Assembly: GCA_963726995.1 (NCBI GenBank)
Contig: CAVSEP010000005.1
Span: 620,001 to 684,000 of the forward strand
Length of the DNA stretch: 64,000 nt
Reading direction: 5' to 3'
Source of the DNA: DAIDKA01 sp963726995
GTDB lineage: Bacteria > Pseudomonadota > Gammaproteobacteria > Steroidobacterales > Steroidobacteraceae
Made by a program: the position numbers and the translations under genes. This document shows, piece by piece, positions 25,061 to 33,064 of the stretch; the stretch's first letter is position 1; the number at the start of each line of letters is the position of its first letter. Below the pieces are notes generated by a model. The model did no database searches, had not been told where the DNA came from, and was given only the letters and a program-made list of their open reading frames with translations.

Positions 25061-27697
25061 GTGATCAGGTTCGCAACGCGCGTGCTGTCCGTCTGTCTCG
25101 TGACGTCCTTGGCCGTCAGTGCCAACGCGCAGGGCGTGGCAAATCCGCCGTACAAGGATCTGGCACTCTCGCCACAGGAGCGGGCGGCCGATCTGGTGCA
25201 CCGCATGACCCTTGAGGAGAAGGCTTCCCAGCTGGTCAACCAGGCGCGGGCGATTGGACGCCTGGGTGTTCCGGCCTACGACTGGTGGAGCGAGTCGCTC
25301 CACGGGGTGGCGGTGAACGGCACCACCGAGTTTCCCGAGCCGATAGGACTTGCGGCGACCTTCGATGCACCGGGCATCCACGAAATGGCCACGGCCATCT
25401 CCGTTGAAGGGCGCATCAAGCACGTGCAGGCTGAACGCGATGGGCACTCGAACATCTTCGAGGGTCTGGATTTCTGGGCTCCGAACGTCAACATCTTCCG
25501 CGATCCGCGCTGGGGCCGAGGACAGGAGACCTATGGCGAGGATCCATTCCTGACGGGGCGCCTGGCGGTCGAGTTCGTGACAGGCATGCAGGGCACGGAC
25601 CCGAACTACTATCGCGTCATCGCGACGCCCAAGCACTTCGCGGTGCATAGCGGTCCGGAGCCGACCCGGCACTTCGCCGATATCGATGTGAGCCGGCATG
25701 ACCAGGAAGACACCTACCTGCCGGCCTTTCGCGCAGCGGTGGTGGAGGGCCATGCGGCGTCGGTGATGTGCGCCTACAACGCCATCAACGGTCAACCGGC
25801 CTGCGCCAGTGACTTCTTGCTCGAGCACACGCTGCGGGGGGCATGGCAGTTCCAGGGTTACGTGGTCTCCGATTGCGGTGCAGTGCGCGATATCGGCAAC
25901 GGCCACCATTACCGCACCAGCCAGCCTGAGGCTTCGGCCATCTCGCTGGAACACGGCATGGACAACGAGTGCATCGATTTCTTCCAGAAGGTATCCGACG
26001 ACCACGACTACCGGCCATACATCGAGGCGGTGCAGCGCGGCTACCTCTCCGAGCGGACCATCGACACCGCGCTCGTGCGCCTGTTCACGGCGCGCATGCG
26101 CCTGGGCATGTTCGACCCTCCCGACAAGGTGCCGTACGCCGCGCCGGATGAGAAGCAGCTCGACAGCGCCGCGCACCGCAGCCTCGCGCTGCGCCTGGCC
26201 AACGAATCCATGGTGCTGCTCAAGAATGATGGGGTGCTGCCGCTGAAGTCCGCGAAGAAGATCCTGGTCGTCGGGCCGCTTGCCGACCAGACGGCGGTGC
26301 TGCTCGGCAACTACAACGGCATTCCCTCCCACGCCGTGAGCGTACTGGAAGGAATGAAAGCCGAATTTCCGGGTGCAACGATCACCTATGTCCCCGGAAC
26401 GCCATTCCTGTCGAACCAGGGCAGCCCGGTACCGGGCTCGATGCTGACGACGGCCGAGGGAAAACCCGGCCTGAAGGCTGAATACAGCGCGGGGCAGAGT
26501 CTGGATTCGCGCTCGGCGATATTCGCCTCGCGCATCGAGCCTGCCGTGGACTTGAAGCCGGGCTCGCTTCCGGAGCAGGCGCGGGGCAAGCCGGCGCTCT
26601 TTGTCCATTGGACCGGCCTGATCCACCCGAGCACGAGCGGAGACTACTTCCTGGGTATCAAGGCCAGCGGGTCGGCGAGCGTTTCGGTCGCTGATAGCCA
26701 GATCGTGCAGATGTACAACTCCGGCACCAGCCTTGGCCGGGTTCATCTCGAGCAGGACCATCCAGTGAAGCTGGACGTGGATTTCGGGCAGGGCGGTGGC
26801 CGGAACCTGCAGGCGCAACTCATCTGGGCGCCCGCCACGGACTCGCCTGATCCGGCGGCAGTGAGTGCGGCCAAGGATGCTGATGTCGTCATTGCCGTGG
26901 TGGGCATCACGAGTCGCCTGGAAGGCGAGGAGATGAAGGTCGACCAACCGGGGTTCCTCGGCGGGGACCGCACGAATCTGGACATGCCCAAGCAGGAAGA
27001 GGATCTGGTACAGGCGCTCTACGCTACCCACAAGCCGCTGATCGTCGTGCTGATGAACGGCAGTGCTCTGGGCGTCAATTGGGAGAAGGCCCACGCGGCC
27101 GCCATCCTCGAATCCTGGTATTCGGGTGAGGAGGGGGGAGCGGCAATCGCGCAGACCTTGAGCGGCAGGAACAATCCGGCCGGCCGCCTGCCGGTCACCT
27201 TCTATAAGGATGTGCAGCAGCTGCCGTCGTTCGAAGACTACTCCATGAAGGGGCGCACCTATCGGTACTTCCAGGGCGAGCCGCTCTGGCCGTTCGGATT
27301 CGGCCTGAGCTATACGAAGTTCCAGTACCGTGCCTTGAGCGTGCCGCAGGCGCGGATCAAGGCCGGTGAGCCGCTGGATGTCGGCGTCACGGTAACCAAC
27401 ACCGGGGCCGTCGCGGGCGATGAGGTCGTGCAGCTCTACCTTCGGTTTCCTGACATTGCCGGCGCCCCCTTGCGGGCGCTGCGCGGTTTCCAGCGCATTC
27501 ACCTGGCACCCAACGCCAGTCAGAAGGTCGACTTCCACCTGCGGCCGCGCGATCTGAGCATGGTGACTGAAGCCGGTGACATCATCATTGCGCAGGGTCA
27601 CTACACGGTTTCGGTCGGCGGCGGCCAGCCGGACACGGCAGCGGCCTCGGCCGCCGGTCAGTTCGAGGTGACGGGCCAGCTGATGTTGCCGGAATAA
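25061..27697 (+). CDS. Secreted GH3 beta-xylosidase/beta-glucosidase with PA14 domain
   Basis: GTG start preceded by GGGGG. The 878-residue protein has a signal peptide (VLSVCLVTSLAVSANAQ), the GH3 N-domain with the catalytic nucleophile Asp271 in VVSDCGAV, a GH3 C-domain interrupted by a PA14-like insert (about 465-590, HWTGLIHPSTSGDYFLGIKASGSASV), and a C-terminal fibronectin-III-like domain (VTNTGAVAGDEVVQLYL). Motifs KHFAVHSGPE and RHFADIDVSRHD place it with the Xyl3A/Bgl3 subgroup that removes xylose, arabinose or glucose from hemicellulose oligomers. The operator upstream supports xylan-related regulation. Confidence 0.93.
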   Translation: MIRFATRVLSVCLVTSLAVSANAQGVANPPYKDLALSPQERAADLVHRMTLEEKASQLVNQARAIGRLGVPAYDWWSESLHGVAVNGTTEFPEPIGLAATFDAPGIHEMATAISVEGRIKHVQAERDGHSNIFEGLDFWAPNVNIFRDPRWGRGQETYGEDPFLTGRLAVEFVTGMQGTDPNYYRVIATPKHFAVHSGPEPTRHFADIDVSRHDQEDTYLPAFRAAVVEGHAASVMCAYNAINGQPACASDFLLEHTLRGAWQFQGYVVSDCGAVRDIGNGHHYRTSQPEASAISLEHGMDNECIDFFQKVSDDHDYRPYIEAVQRGYLSERTIDTALVRLFTARMRLGMFDPPDKVPYAAPDEKQLDSAAHRSLALRLANESMVLLKNDGVLPLKSAKKILVVGPLADQTAVLLGNYNGIPSHAVSVLEGMKAEFPGATITYVPGTPFLSNQGSPVPGSMLTTAEGKPGLKAEYSAGQSLDSRSAIFASRIEPAVDLKPGSLPEQARGKPALFVHWTGLIHPSTSGDYFLGIKASGSASVSVADSQIVQMYNSGTSLGRVHLEQDHPVKLDVDFGQGGGRNLQAQLIWAPATDSPDPAAVSAAKDADVVIAVVGITSRLEGEEMKVDQPGFLGGDRTNLDMPKQEEDLVQALYATHKPLIVVLMNGSALGVNWEKAHAAAILESWYSGEEGGAAIAQTLSGRNNPAGRLPVTFYKDVQQLPSFEDYSMKGRTYRYFQGEPLWPFGFGLSYTKFQYRALSVPQARIKAGEPLDVGVTVTNTGAVAGDEVVQLYLRFPDIAGAPLRALRGFQRIHLAPNASQKVDFHLRPRDLSMVTEAGDIIIAQGHYTVSVGGGQPDTAAASAAGQFEVTGQLMLPE

Positions 27698-27726
27698 CGC
27701 GGGTACGCCCTGAGGACGACCCGCCG

Positions 27727-28506
27727 TCAGGCCCGGCGACGCAGATAGGCCCGGGCGAGCTCCCGCAGGCGGGCGCCATCGAAGCTCGGATCGTGGCCGG
27801 CGTGCACCAGGCGCGCCGGCAGTGCCTCGATTCGCCGCATGGTGGCCGTATACACTGCGATGTCGCTGCCGGGCAGCTCATCCAACAGCGGTCCGTCATA
27901 GACGGCATCACCCGAGAAGAAGATCCCGGTTGCAGCCTCCCACAGGCCGATGCTCCCGGGTGAGTGTCCCGGCAGATGCAGGATTTCAAACACCCGGTCG
28001 CCCAGGTCGAGCACGTCGCCCTCCTGCACCAGGCGCGTGGCAGGGGCTGCCGGACAGGCAAACCGTCGCAGGTCGAAATCGGGATGGGGCAAGGCCGTGA
28101 TGAAGGCGCTCGGCACCTCATAGCCGGCGCGCTCCAGCGACGCAATGAACTCCACCGGATGATCGGCCCGCAGCATGCTGAAGTTCTCGGACGGCCGCTT
28201 CAGCTGGTCGGCCTCCGAGACGTGAACTATCCGGTCCGCAAACTCATGCATCGAGCCCACATGGTCCAGATGGGTGTGGGTTGCCACGGCGGTGAGCGGC
28301 TTGGAGAACACCTGCGCCGCTGCGAGCGTCAGGCTGCTCAGGCCCATGCCCGTATCGATGATGAGGTCGCGGTCCCGTCCCCGCACGTGCCAGACATTGC
28401 ACTGCATGACCCTGATGACGTGCGGCTCCCAGATGCGCGTGATGCCATCACCGAGTCGTTCGAACTCAAACCAGTGGCTCGCAATCTCAAATCCCATCCC
28501 TGGCAT
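27727..28506 (-). CDS. MBL-fold metallo-hydrolase
   Basis: The 259-residue protein has the zinc-binding motif THTHLDHVG (His77, His79, Asp81, His82), further ligands in LPGHSPGSIGLW and FFSGDAVYD, and a final His in LVHAGHDPSF. There is no signal peptide, so it is cytoplasmic. The pattern matches glyoxalase II/lactonase-like hydrolases; the substrate is not evident. It converges on the GH3 gene with a 29-bp gap and is divergent from the guanidine operon, whose control region begins about 180 bp upstream of its start. Confidence 0.88.
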   Translation of the reverse strand: MPGMGFEIASHWFEFERLGDGITRIWEPHVIRVMQCNVWHVRGRDRDLIIDTGMGLSSLTLAAAQVFSKPLTAVATHTHLDHVGSMHEFADRIVHVSEADQLKRPSENFSMLRADHPVEFIASLERAGYEVPSAFITALPHPDFDLRRFACPAAPATRLVQEGDVLDLGDRVFEILHLPGHSPGSIGLWEAATGIFFSGDAVYDGPLLDELPGSDIAVYTATMRRIEALPARLVHAGHDPSFDGARLRELARAYLRRRA

Positions 28507-28689
28507 TGTGGCGGCAATTCAAGGCGCGGGCGAGCGCGGCGAGCTGTTCAATACTGGGGCAACAAATCTGAAAGGCTCCGTGTTGGGGCGCACGCACGCG
28601 CCGTCGGCAAACGCCGCATGCCCACGGTGTTTGCGTAACATGTTGTTTTGTTGAGGCGAACGTTGAGGCCTGCGCGGGCTGTTGCGTGT

Positions 28690-28705
28690 CGGCACAGCGC
28701 TTGCA
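28690..28705 (+). promoter_or_regulatory. Sigma-54 (RpoN) promoter of the guanidine operon
   Basis: The sequence CGGCACAGCGCTTGCA carries GG (28691-28692) and GC (28703-28704) exactly ten bases apart, with the extended consensus GGCAC-N5-TTGCA. Transcription would start near 28715, about 20 nt before the riboswitch. Sigma-54 with NtrC is the usual control for nitrogen-scavenging operons. I did not find a convincing NtrC site in the 180 bp upstream. Confidence 0.75.
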
Positions 28706-28730
28706 ATGGAGGAATTCAGATAGTGAAAAA

Positions 28731-28846
28731 TGTGCGTCTAGGGTTCCGGCCTGTTGCCGCAACAGGTGTCTGGTCCGAGAGAGGCAGTCCAGGCGCGCAG
28801 GAAAGCGCCCTGGATACACGGCGGGACAAAAGCCCGGGAGATTGGG
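28731..28846 (+). ncRNA. Guanidine-I (ykkC-type) riboswitch aptamer
   Basis: The conserved landmarks of the class appear in order: CTAGGGTTCCGG (28738-28749), a perfect 7-bp hairpin CCTGTTG/CAACAGG (28750-28766), GGTCCGAGAGAGGCA (from 28772), a P2 stem TCCAGGCGC/GCGCCCTGGA (28788-28814) and ACACGGCGGGACAAAAGCCC leading to GGGAGA (28816-28841). ykkC RNAs exist as guanidine, ppGpp, PRPP and ADP subtypes; the downstream guanidine carboxylase and deiminase genes point strongly to guanidine. It precedes a TonB-dependent receptor gene, not the catabolic genes directly. Confidence 0.93.
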
Positions 28847-28956
28847 TTGCGAGGAGCCAGCGATGGCCTTCGGGACGATCTCCATCGCGGTGGGTGGTCC
28901 CGGATGCAGGATTCACGACGCTCCTCGCAAGTCGGCCAAAGGCTTGTGCAAGGAGG
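28847..28956 (+). promoter_or_regulatory. Riboswitch expression platform with SD sequestration
   Basis: TTGCGAGGAGC (28847-28857) is perfectly complementary over 11 bp to GCTCCTCGCAA (28920-28930). The latter also overlaps a segment (CTCCT at 28921, CAAG at 28928) that can pair with CTTG (28943) and AGGAG (28951), masking the AGGAGG ribosome site of the receptor gene. The two folds exclude each other. No U-tract terminator is seen, so control is probably translational: the long stem frees the ribosome site and the short one hides it. The ligand's direction of effect is inference. Confidence 0.6.
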
Positions 28957-28966
28957 TCCATCCGCA

Positions 28967-31594
28967 ATGCTAGTCCCACGAAATCGGCTCGCCAGAGGGT
29001 CCCATCTTCAACTGCGTCGTCGTGACGCCGGTACGGTCGCCGCGACCGTGATCGCCATTTTGTACGGCGCCGCTGCGGGCGCCGAGAGCGTCGCCATCGA
29101 GAAAACCGAGCAGGCGAGCGCGGCACCCGTCGCGGATGCCGGAGCGAGCAGCGACGTGGGACTGTCTGAAGTGGTCGTGACGGCCACCCGCCATGAGGCA
29201 TCGGCCCAAAATCTTCCACTGAGCATCACCGCAGTCACCGAGGATGAGCTCGAGCAGGGCGGCATCGGCGACATCTCCGACCTGGCGCGCTCCCTGTCGG
29301 GCGTCAACTACACGGACAAGGGCCCATTCAGCGGCGTCAACGGCGCCAATCTGGTGATTCGCGGACTCAACAGCGAAACCACCGCCGGCCTTCCAGCCGC
29401 GGCCTCACCGGTGGTACCGCCGGTTTCCACCTATGTCGACGACACCCCGATATTCGTGAGTCTGCGCTTCCAGGACCTGGACCGCGTCGAGGTGCTTAAA
29501 GGGCCGCAGGGAACCCTGTACGGATCGGGCTCCCTCGGCGGCACGATCAAGTTCATTCAGCATGCGCCGGATCCTTCCGGCTTCGATGCCAAGGTGGAAG
29601 CGACGATCAGCGATACCCAGCACACCGGCGCGCCCAACGAAGACGTGAGCGGCATGATCAACATTCCGCTCAGCGACACGTTTGCCGTGCGCGCGAATGC
29701 CAGCTTCACGCATGATGCGGGCTTCATCAATCAGCCGAATCTTTTCGTGCTGGACTCAACCGGTGCGCCTGCCCAGGCACAGCCGGGAAACCTGTTCAGC
29801 GACCCGGTCTTCCACCGGCGCGATCACGTGAATGATTATGGCTACGCCACGGCGCGTATTTCGGCCCTGTGGAACCCCATCGAGGCCTTTCGGGCGCAGA
29901 TCTCCTACTACCATCAACTCTCGACGGCCCAGGGCTATCCGTACGCGGCGACGAGCACCGCGGCCTTCAACATGCCCATCAGCCCCAACACCCAGCCAGC
30001 GGGCACATTCACCAATCCGGCGCTGGCGCCGCAGCTGTACAACGGGGCGCTGCCGTCCGGCATCGACCGGCTCTCGGATGCCGAGAACAGCACCACGACC
30101 ACGACGGACAAGGTCGACCTGGTTGCGCTCAGTCTCGAATACGATCTCGGATTCGCGACCCTCACTTCGTCAACCTCCTGGGCGGATCACTCGAACAACA
30201 CACGGGCGGACGAGACGGCCCAGTACAGCAACTTCTTCTTCTATCAGAGCCTGTACGGCCAGTTTCCGCGAACCTTCATTCAAGGGTATGAAAAGCTGGA
30301 CGATCGACCGATCACCCAGGAACTGCGGCTGGTGTCGAAGGAAGGCGGCGCGCTGGAATGGGTGGCGGGCCTGTTCTTCAATCATCAGCAGACCAACATC
30401 CAGGAACATGACTTCGAGCCCGGGTATCTGGATTGGTACAACGCTTGCGAGCCGATCTATGGTCAGAGCGGCGGTGATGGCATTACACCCTCGTACTGCG
30501 GCGTCGGCGAGACCGGCGCGGGCGTCGTCAGCTCCTATGCCGGAATTCCCATCGTCAAGGACCAGGCTTACATCGGCGACTTCGAAACGACCTTCAAGGA
30601 TCTGGCGCTGTTCGGCGATATCACCTGGCATGTCACTTCCGACTGGAGCGTGACCGGAGGCGGACGAGTCTTCAAGCAGACCATCGCCGCCTCCCAGCAG
30701 ACGGGACTGCTGTTCGATGCGGGACCATTCTTCGCCCCGGCAATCCCCATCGCGAATCTCTCGCTCAGCGACTCCTGGCGTCGGGCTACCTGGAAGCTCA
30801 ACACTGCCTACCAGCTGAACAAGACCAATCTGGTGTATGCGACGTATTCCCAGGGATTCCGGCGCGGCAGCGTGAATGCCCTGCCGTCATCCGAATTGGG
30901 CGGCCTTTATACCCTGCCGGACAAGCTGCGGCAGCTCTCGCCCGACAAGGCCGACAACTACGAGGTCGGCTTCAAGGGAACCATCTCCAACAAGTTCAGA
31001 TACTCGGCCGCCGTGTACTACATCGACTGGCAGAACGTGCAGGAAGGCCTGCAACTGACGCCATTGGTGCTGCCTGCATCCATGAATATCGGGGATGCCT
31101 ACAGCAAGGGATTCGAGACCGAAATCGATGCCCTGGTGACGCGTCACCTGGAGGGGCAGCTCGACTATACCTATGATCAGACGAAGATCACGTCCCTGAA
31201 TCCGCTGTTCGTGTCGCCGAACGTGTCGGCACCGCCGCCGGGAATCGGCACCGCGCTGCCGGGCACGCCGCGCAATAGCGCGGCGCTCACACTGAAGTAC
31301 GGACACGTGCCGCTCAAGGAGGGCGAGCTGTACTTCTCCGTCACGGGTCACTACCAGAGCAGGGTTCTGCCGGGCCTGTCGGCAACCGTGCCCACGGTGG
31401 GCGGCTACCTGATGGCGAGCGCGCGCGCGGGATTCGAGGGCGCGCACTGGAACCTGGCCGTGTTCGTGGACAATCTGACGAATAACCTGGGCATCACTTC
31501 GTACCAGGATCCCGCGATTTTCGGCAACCGTGCCCAGGCCATCGTGTCGCAACCCCGCACTTTCGGGTTCACGGTCGGCTACTCGTACCAATAA
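28967..31594 (+). CDS. TonB-dependent outer-membrane receptor
   Basis: The ATG at 28967 has AGGAGG ten bases upstream and leads into a signal region (VAATVIAILYGAAAGAES). After a TonB-box-like SEVVVTATRHEASAQNLP comes the plug domain (LSITAVTEDELEQGGIGDISDLARSLSGVN, VIRGLNSE, LKGPQGTLYGSGSLGGTIKF). A 22-strand-type barrel follows, with TYSQGFRRGSVN and NYEVGFKG motifs, ending in FTVGYSYQ. The subtype resembles receptors for organic compounds rather than classic siderophore receptors. Being directly behind the riboswitch, it should be made when guanidine is present and could bring a guanidine-containing substrate across the outer membrane. The substrate is unproven. Confidence 0.92.
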   Translation: MLVPRNRLARGSHLQLRRRDAGTVAATVIAILYGAAAGAESVAIEKTEQASAAPVADAGASSDVGLSEVVVTATRHEASAQNLPLSITAVTEDELEQGGIGDISDLARSLSGVNYTDKGPFSGVNGANLVIRGLNSETTAGLPAAASPVVPPVSTYVDDTPIFVSLRFQDLDRVEVLKGPQGTLYGSGSLGGTIKFIQHAPDPSGFDAKVEATISDTQHTGAPNEDVSGMINIPLSDTFAVRANASFTHDAGFINQPNLFVLDSTGAPAQAQPGNLFSDPVFHRRDHVNDYGYATARISALWNPIEAFRAQISYYHQLSTAQGYPYAATSTAAFNMPISPNTQPAGTFTNPALAPQLYNGALPSGIDRLSDAENSTTTTTDKVDLVALSLEYDLGFATLTSSTSWADHSNNTRADETAQYSNFFFYQSLYGQFPRTFIQGYEKLDDRPITQELRLVSKEGGALEWVAGLFFNHQQTNIQEHDFEPGYLDWYNACEPIYGQSGGDGITPSYCGVGETGAGVVSSYAGIPIVKDQAYIGDFETTFKDLALFGDITWHVTSDWSVTGGGRVFKQTIAASQQTGLLFDAGPFFAPAIPIANLSLSDSWRRATWKLNTAYQLNKTNLVYATYSQGFRRGSVNALPSSELGGLYTLPDKLRQLSPDKADNYEVGFKGTISNKFRYSAAVYYIDWQNVQEGLQLTPLVLPASMNIGDAYSKGFETEIDALVTRHLEGQLDYTYDQTKITSLNPLFVSPNVSAPPPGIGTALPGTPRNSAALTLKYGHVPLKEGELYFSVTGHYQSRVLPGLSATVPTVGGYLMASARAGFEGAHWNLAVFVDNLTNNLGITSYQDPAIFGNRAQAIVSQPRTFGFTVGYSYQ

Positions 31595-31638
31595 GGAGCA
31601 GGAGAGAACTCGAGCCGGTTGGACGGCGATGCAATGGC

Positions 31639-31692
31639 TTGACAGGAATTCTCGGAATGGCAGTATTACGGAATATGAAAAGCGTAATACTG
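31639..31692 (+). promoter_or_regulatory. Internal promoter with NikR-type operator
   Basis: The palindrome CAGTATTACG (31661-31670) / CGTAATACTG (31683-31692) has perfect 10-bp arms. Its core reads GTATTAC-N14-GTAATAC, the architecture of NikR boxes. TTGACA (31639-31644) is a consensus -35, and TATTAC inside the left arm could serve as a -10 at 19-bp spacing, so a bound regulator would block this promoter. It lies 2 bp before the start codon of the NikR-like gene itself, which suggests autoregulation and independent expression of the catabolic genes. Confidence 0.75.
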
Positions 31693-31694
31693 AC

Positions 31695-32186
31695 ATGAGT
31701 AACCGCACCAACCCTGAGCTGGCGCGCCTGTCGGTAAGTCTGCCGGGCGAGCTGCTGGCGCGCCTTGATGCGATGGTCGAGGAGCGCGCACTGCCCAGTC
31801 GCTCGCAGATGATCGCCGAGCTCATCCGCCACGCGCTCGCGGAGCACAGCCAGGCGCGCAGCGATGTGGTGCTGGCCGGTACGATCACCCTGATCTACCG
31901 CGCCGAGAGCGGTCGGGTGCGCCACCTGCTGGCGCAGACCCAGTCGATCTTCATCAAGGAGGTCATCTCGTCCCAGCATGTGCTGCTGGAGGATGACCAG
32001 TCGCTCGAAGTCCTGCTGGTGCAGGGTCCCACGGCGCGCCTGAAGGCGCTGTGCGATGCCTTGCGCAAAGTGCGGGGCGTGCAACAGGTCAAATTGGCGA
32101 CCACCACGGCGTTGCTGCCGCCATTGCACTCGCACGGCGCACCCGCATCCAGGACGAATGTCCGGCCCAGCGGAGGAGGCCGATGA
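31695..32186 (+). CDS. NikR-like ribbon-helix-helix regulator lacking nickel ligands
   Basis: From ATG 31695 the 163-residue product has an N-terminal ribbon-helix-helix (LARLSVSLPGELLARLDAMVEERALPSRSQMIAELIR) and a C-terminal ACT-like domain (GTITLIYRAESGRVRHLLAQTQSIF, then LEVLLVQGPTARLKALCDALRKVRGVQQVKLAT), the E. coli NikR plan. By my alignment only the equivalent of NikR His87 remains (SSQHVLLEDD); His76, His89 and Cys95 are replaced by Ser, Leu and Ser. It probably senses something other than nickel. A longer start inside the receptor gene is unlikely. Its stop overlaps the next ATG (ATGA). Confidence 0.88.
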   Translation: MSNRTNPELARLSVSLPGELLARLDAMVEERALPSRSQMIAELIRHALAEHSQARSDVVLAGTITLIYRAESGRVRHLLAQTQSIFIKEVISSQHVLLEDDQSLEVLLVQGPTARLKALCDALRKVRGVQQVKLATTTALLPPLHSHGAPASRTNVRPSGGGR

Positions 32187-33013
32187 AGGATTCCGGCACC
32201 GCCGATCCAAAAAGCGCACGCGCGCATGCGCGCGCCATGGCCGGAATGCGGGCAGAGGCCATGCCCATCGTGCCGGCCAGCGCTGTCCCGGATCCTCCCC
32301 AGGGCGTCGCGCCCGGCAGCATGCTGTGGGAGGAGACCCTCGGAGCCGGGGGCTATGCCTCCAGGGAACTCGGGCGAGGCGCTCGCCTGCGCCTCATCGA
32401 CCTGAAGGGGGACGCCTGCGTGTCGATGCTGGTCTTCAATGCTGAGCGCCCGGTCGAACGCCTGAATGTTGCCGATACGCTGAAAGTACAGTGGAGCGCC
32501 CGGTTGCGGGCAGGTCGACTGTTGCTGTCGGACATGGGCCGGGTTCTCTTGAGCATCCTGGAGGACCAGGCCGGGACCCATGACCCGTTCTGCGGGCCAT
32601 CGAACCCGCGCAGCAATGCCAGGATATTCGGAGACGGAGCCAATTGGGGCAATAGACCAAGCGGTCGCGATCGCCTGATCCTCGGCGCCGCCAAGTTCGG
32701 CCTTGGTGCAAAGGACGTGCATCCGTGCATCAACTGGTTCAAATCAGTGCACGTGGCTCCCGATGGCACCACGATGTTGCACGCCGGCCCGTTCGCGCCG
32801 GGCCGGTCACTGACGCTGCGCGCCGAGATGAACGTCATCGTCGTGCTGGCCAACTGCCCGCACGTGCTCGATACCCGCCCGGACTACGCCGTAACGCCGG
32901 TGCGCCTATCCGCCTGGCGGGGCCCGCTCGCCGATGACGGCGATGAGGTTCGTAATGCGACGCCCGAAGCGCTGCGGGCCTTCCTCAACGTCGAGGAATA
33001 CTTCCATCGCTGA
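32183..33013 (+). CDS. DUF1989 urea-carboxylase-associated protein 1 (carboxyguanidine deiminase subunit)
   Basis: The start at 32183 overlaps the regulator stop (ATGA) and has GGAGGAGG just upstream. The 276 residues match the UAAP1 family of DUF1989 (MLWEETLGAGGYASRELGRGARLRLIDLKGDACVSMLVFNA, DPFCGPSNP, NWFKSVHV, NVIVVLANCPHVLD). With the second DUF1989 protein it forms the two-component deiminase (CgdAB) that turns carboxyguanidine into allophanate and ammonia in guanidine degradation. The family assignment is clear; which published subunit letter applies is not something I can settle, so no symbol is given. Confidence 0.9.
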   Translation: MKDSGTADPKSARAHARAMAGMRAEAMPIVPASAVPDPPQGVAPGSMLWEETLGAGGYASRELGRGARLRLIDLKGDACVSMLVFNAERPVERLNVADTLKVQWSARLRAGRLLLSDMGRVLLSILEDQAGTHDPFCGPSNPRSNARIFGDGANWGNRPSGRDRLILGAAKFGLGAKDVHPCINWFKSVHVAPDGTTMLHAGPFAPGRSLTLRAEMNVIVVLANCPHVLDTRPDYAVTPVRLSAWRGPLADDGDEVRNATPEALRAFLNVEEYFHR

Positions 33014-33064
33014 GATTGCACACAAATTGCACGGTCCTGGGAAACCACACGGTACTGCCACGCC

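Noticed and set aside
24761..27601. Open frame of 946 codons on the minus strand
   Set aside because: Antisense to the GH3 enzyme with complete catalytic motifs; the antisense product is Arg/His-rich and without domains.
27698..27726. Bidirectional terminator between the GH3 and MBL genes
   Set aside because: A GCGGGT/ACCCGC stem is possible, but the 14-nt loop and lack of a T-run on either strand make it weak.
31695..32186. True nickel-responsive NikR controlling a nickel enzyme
   Set aside because: Three of four metal ligands are replaced and no urease, hydrogenase, nickel transporter or guanidine hydrolase gene is present in the operon.
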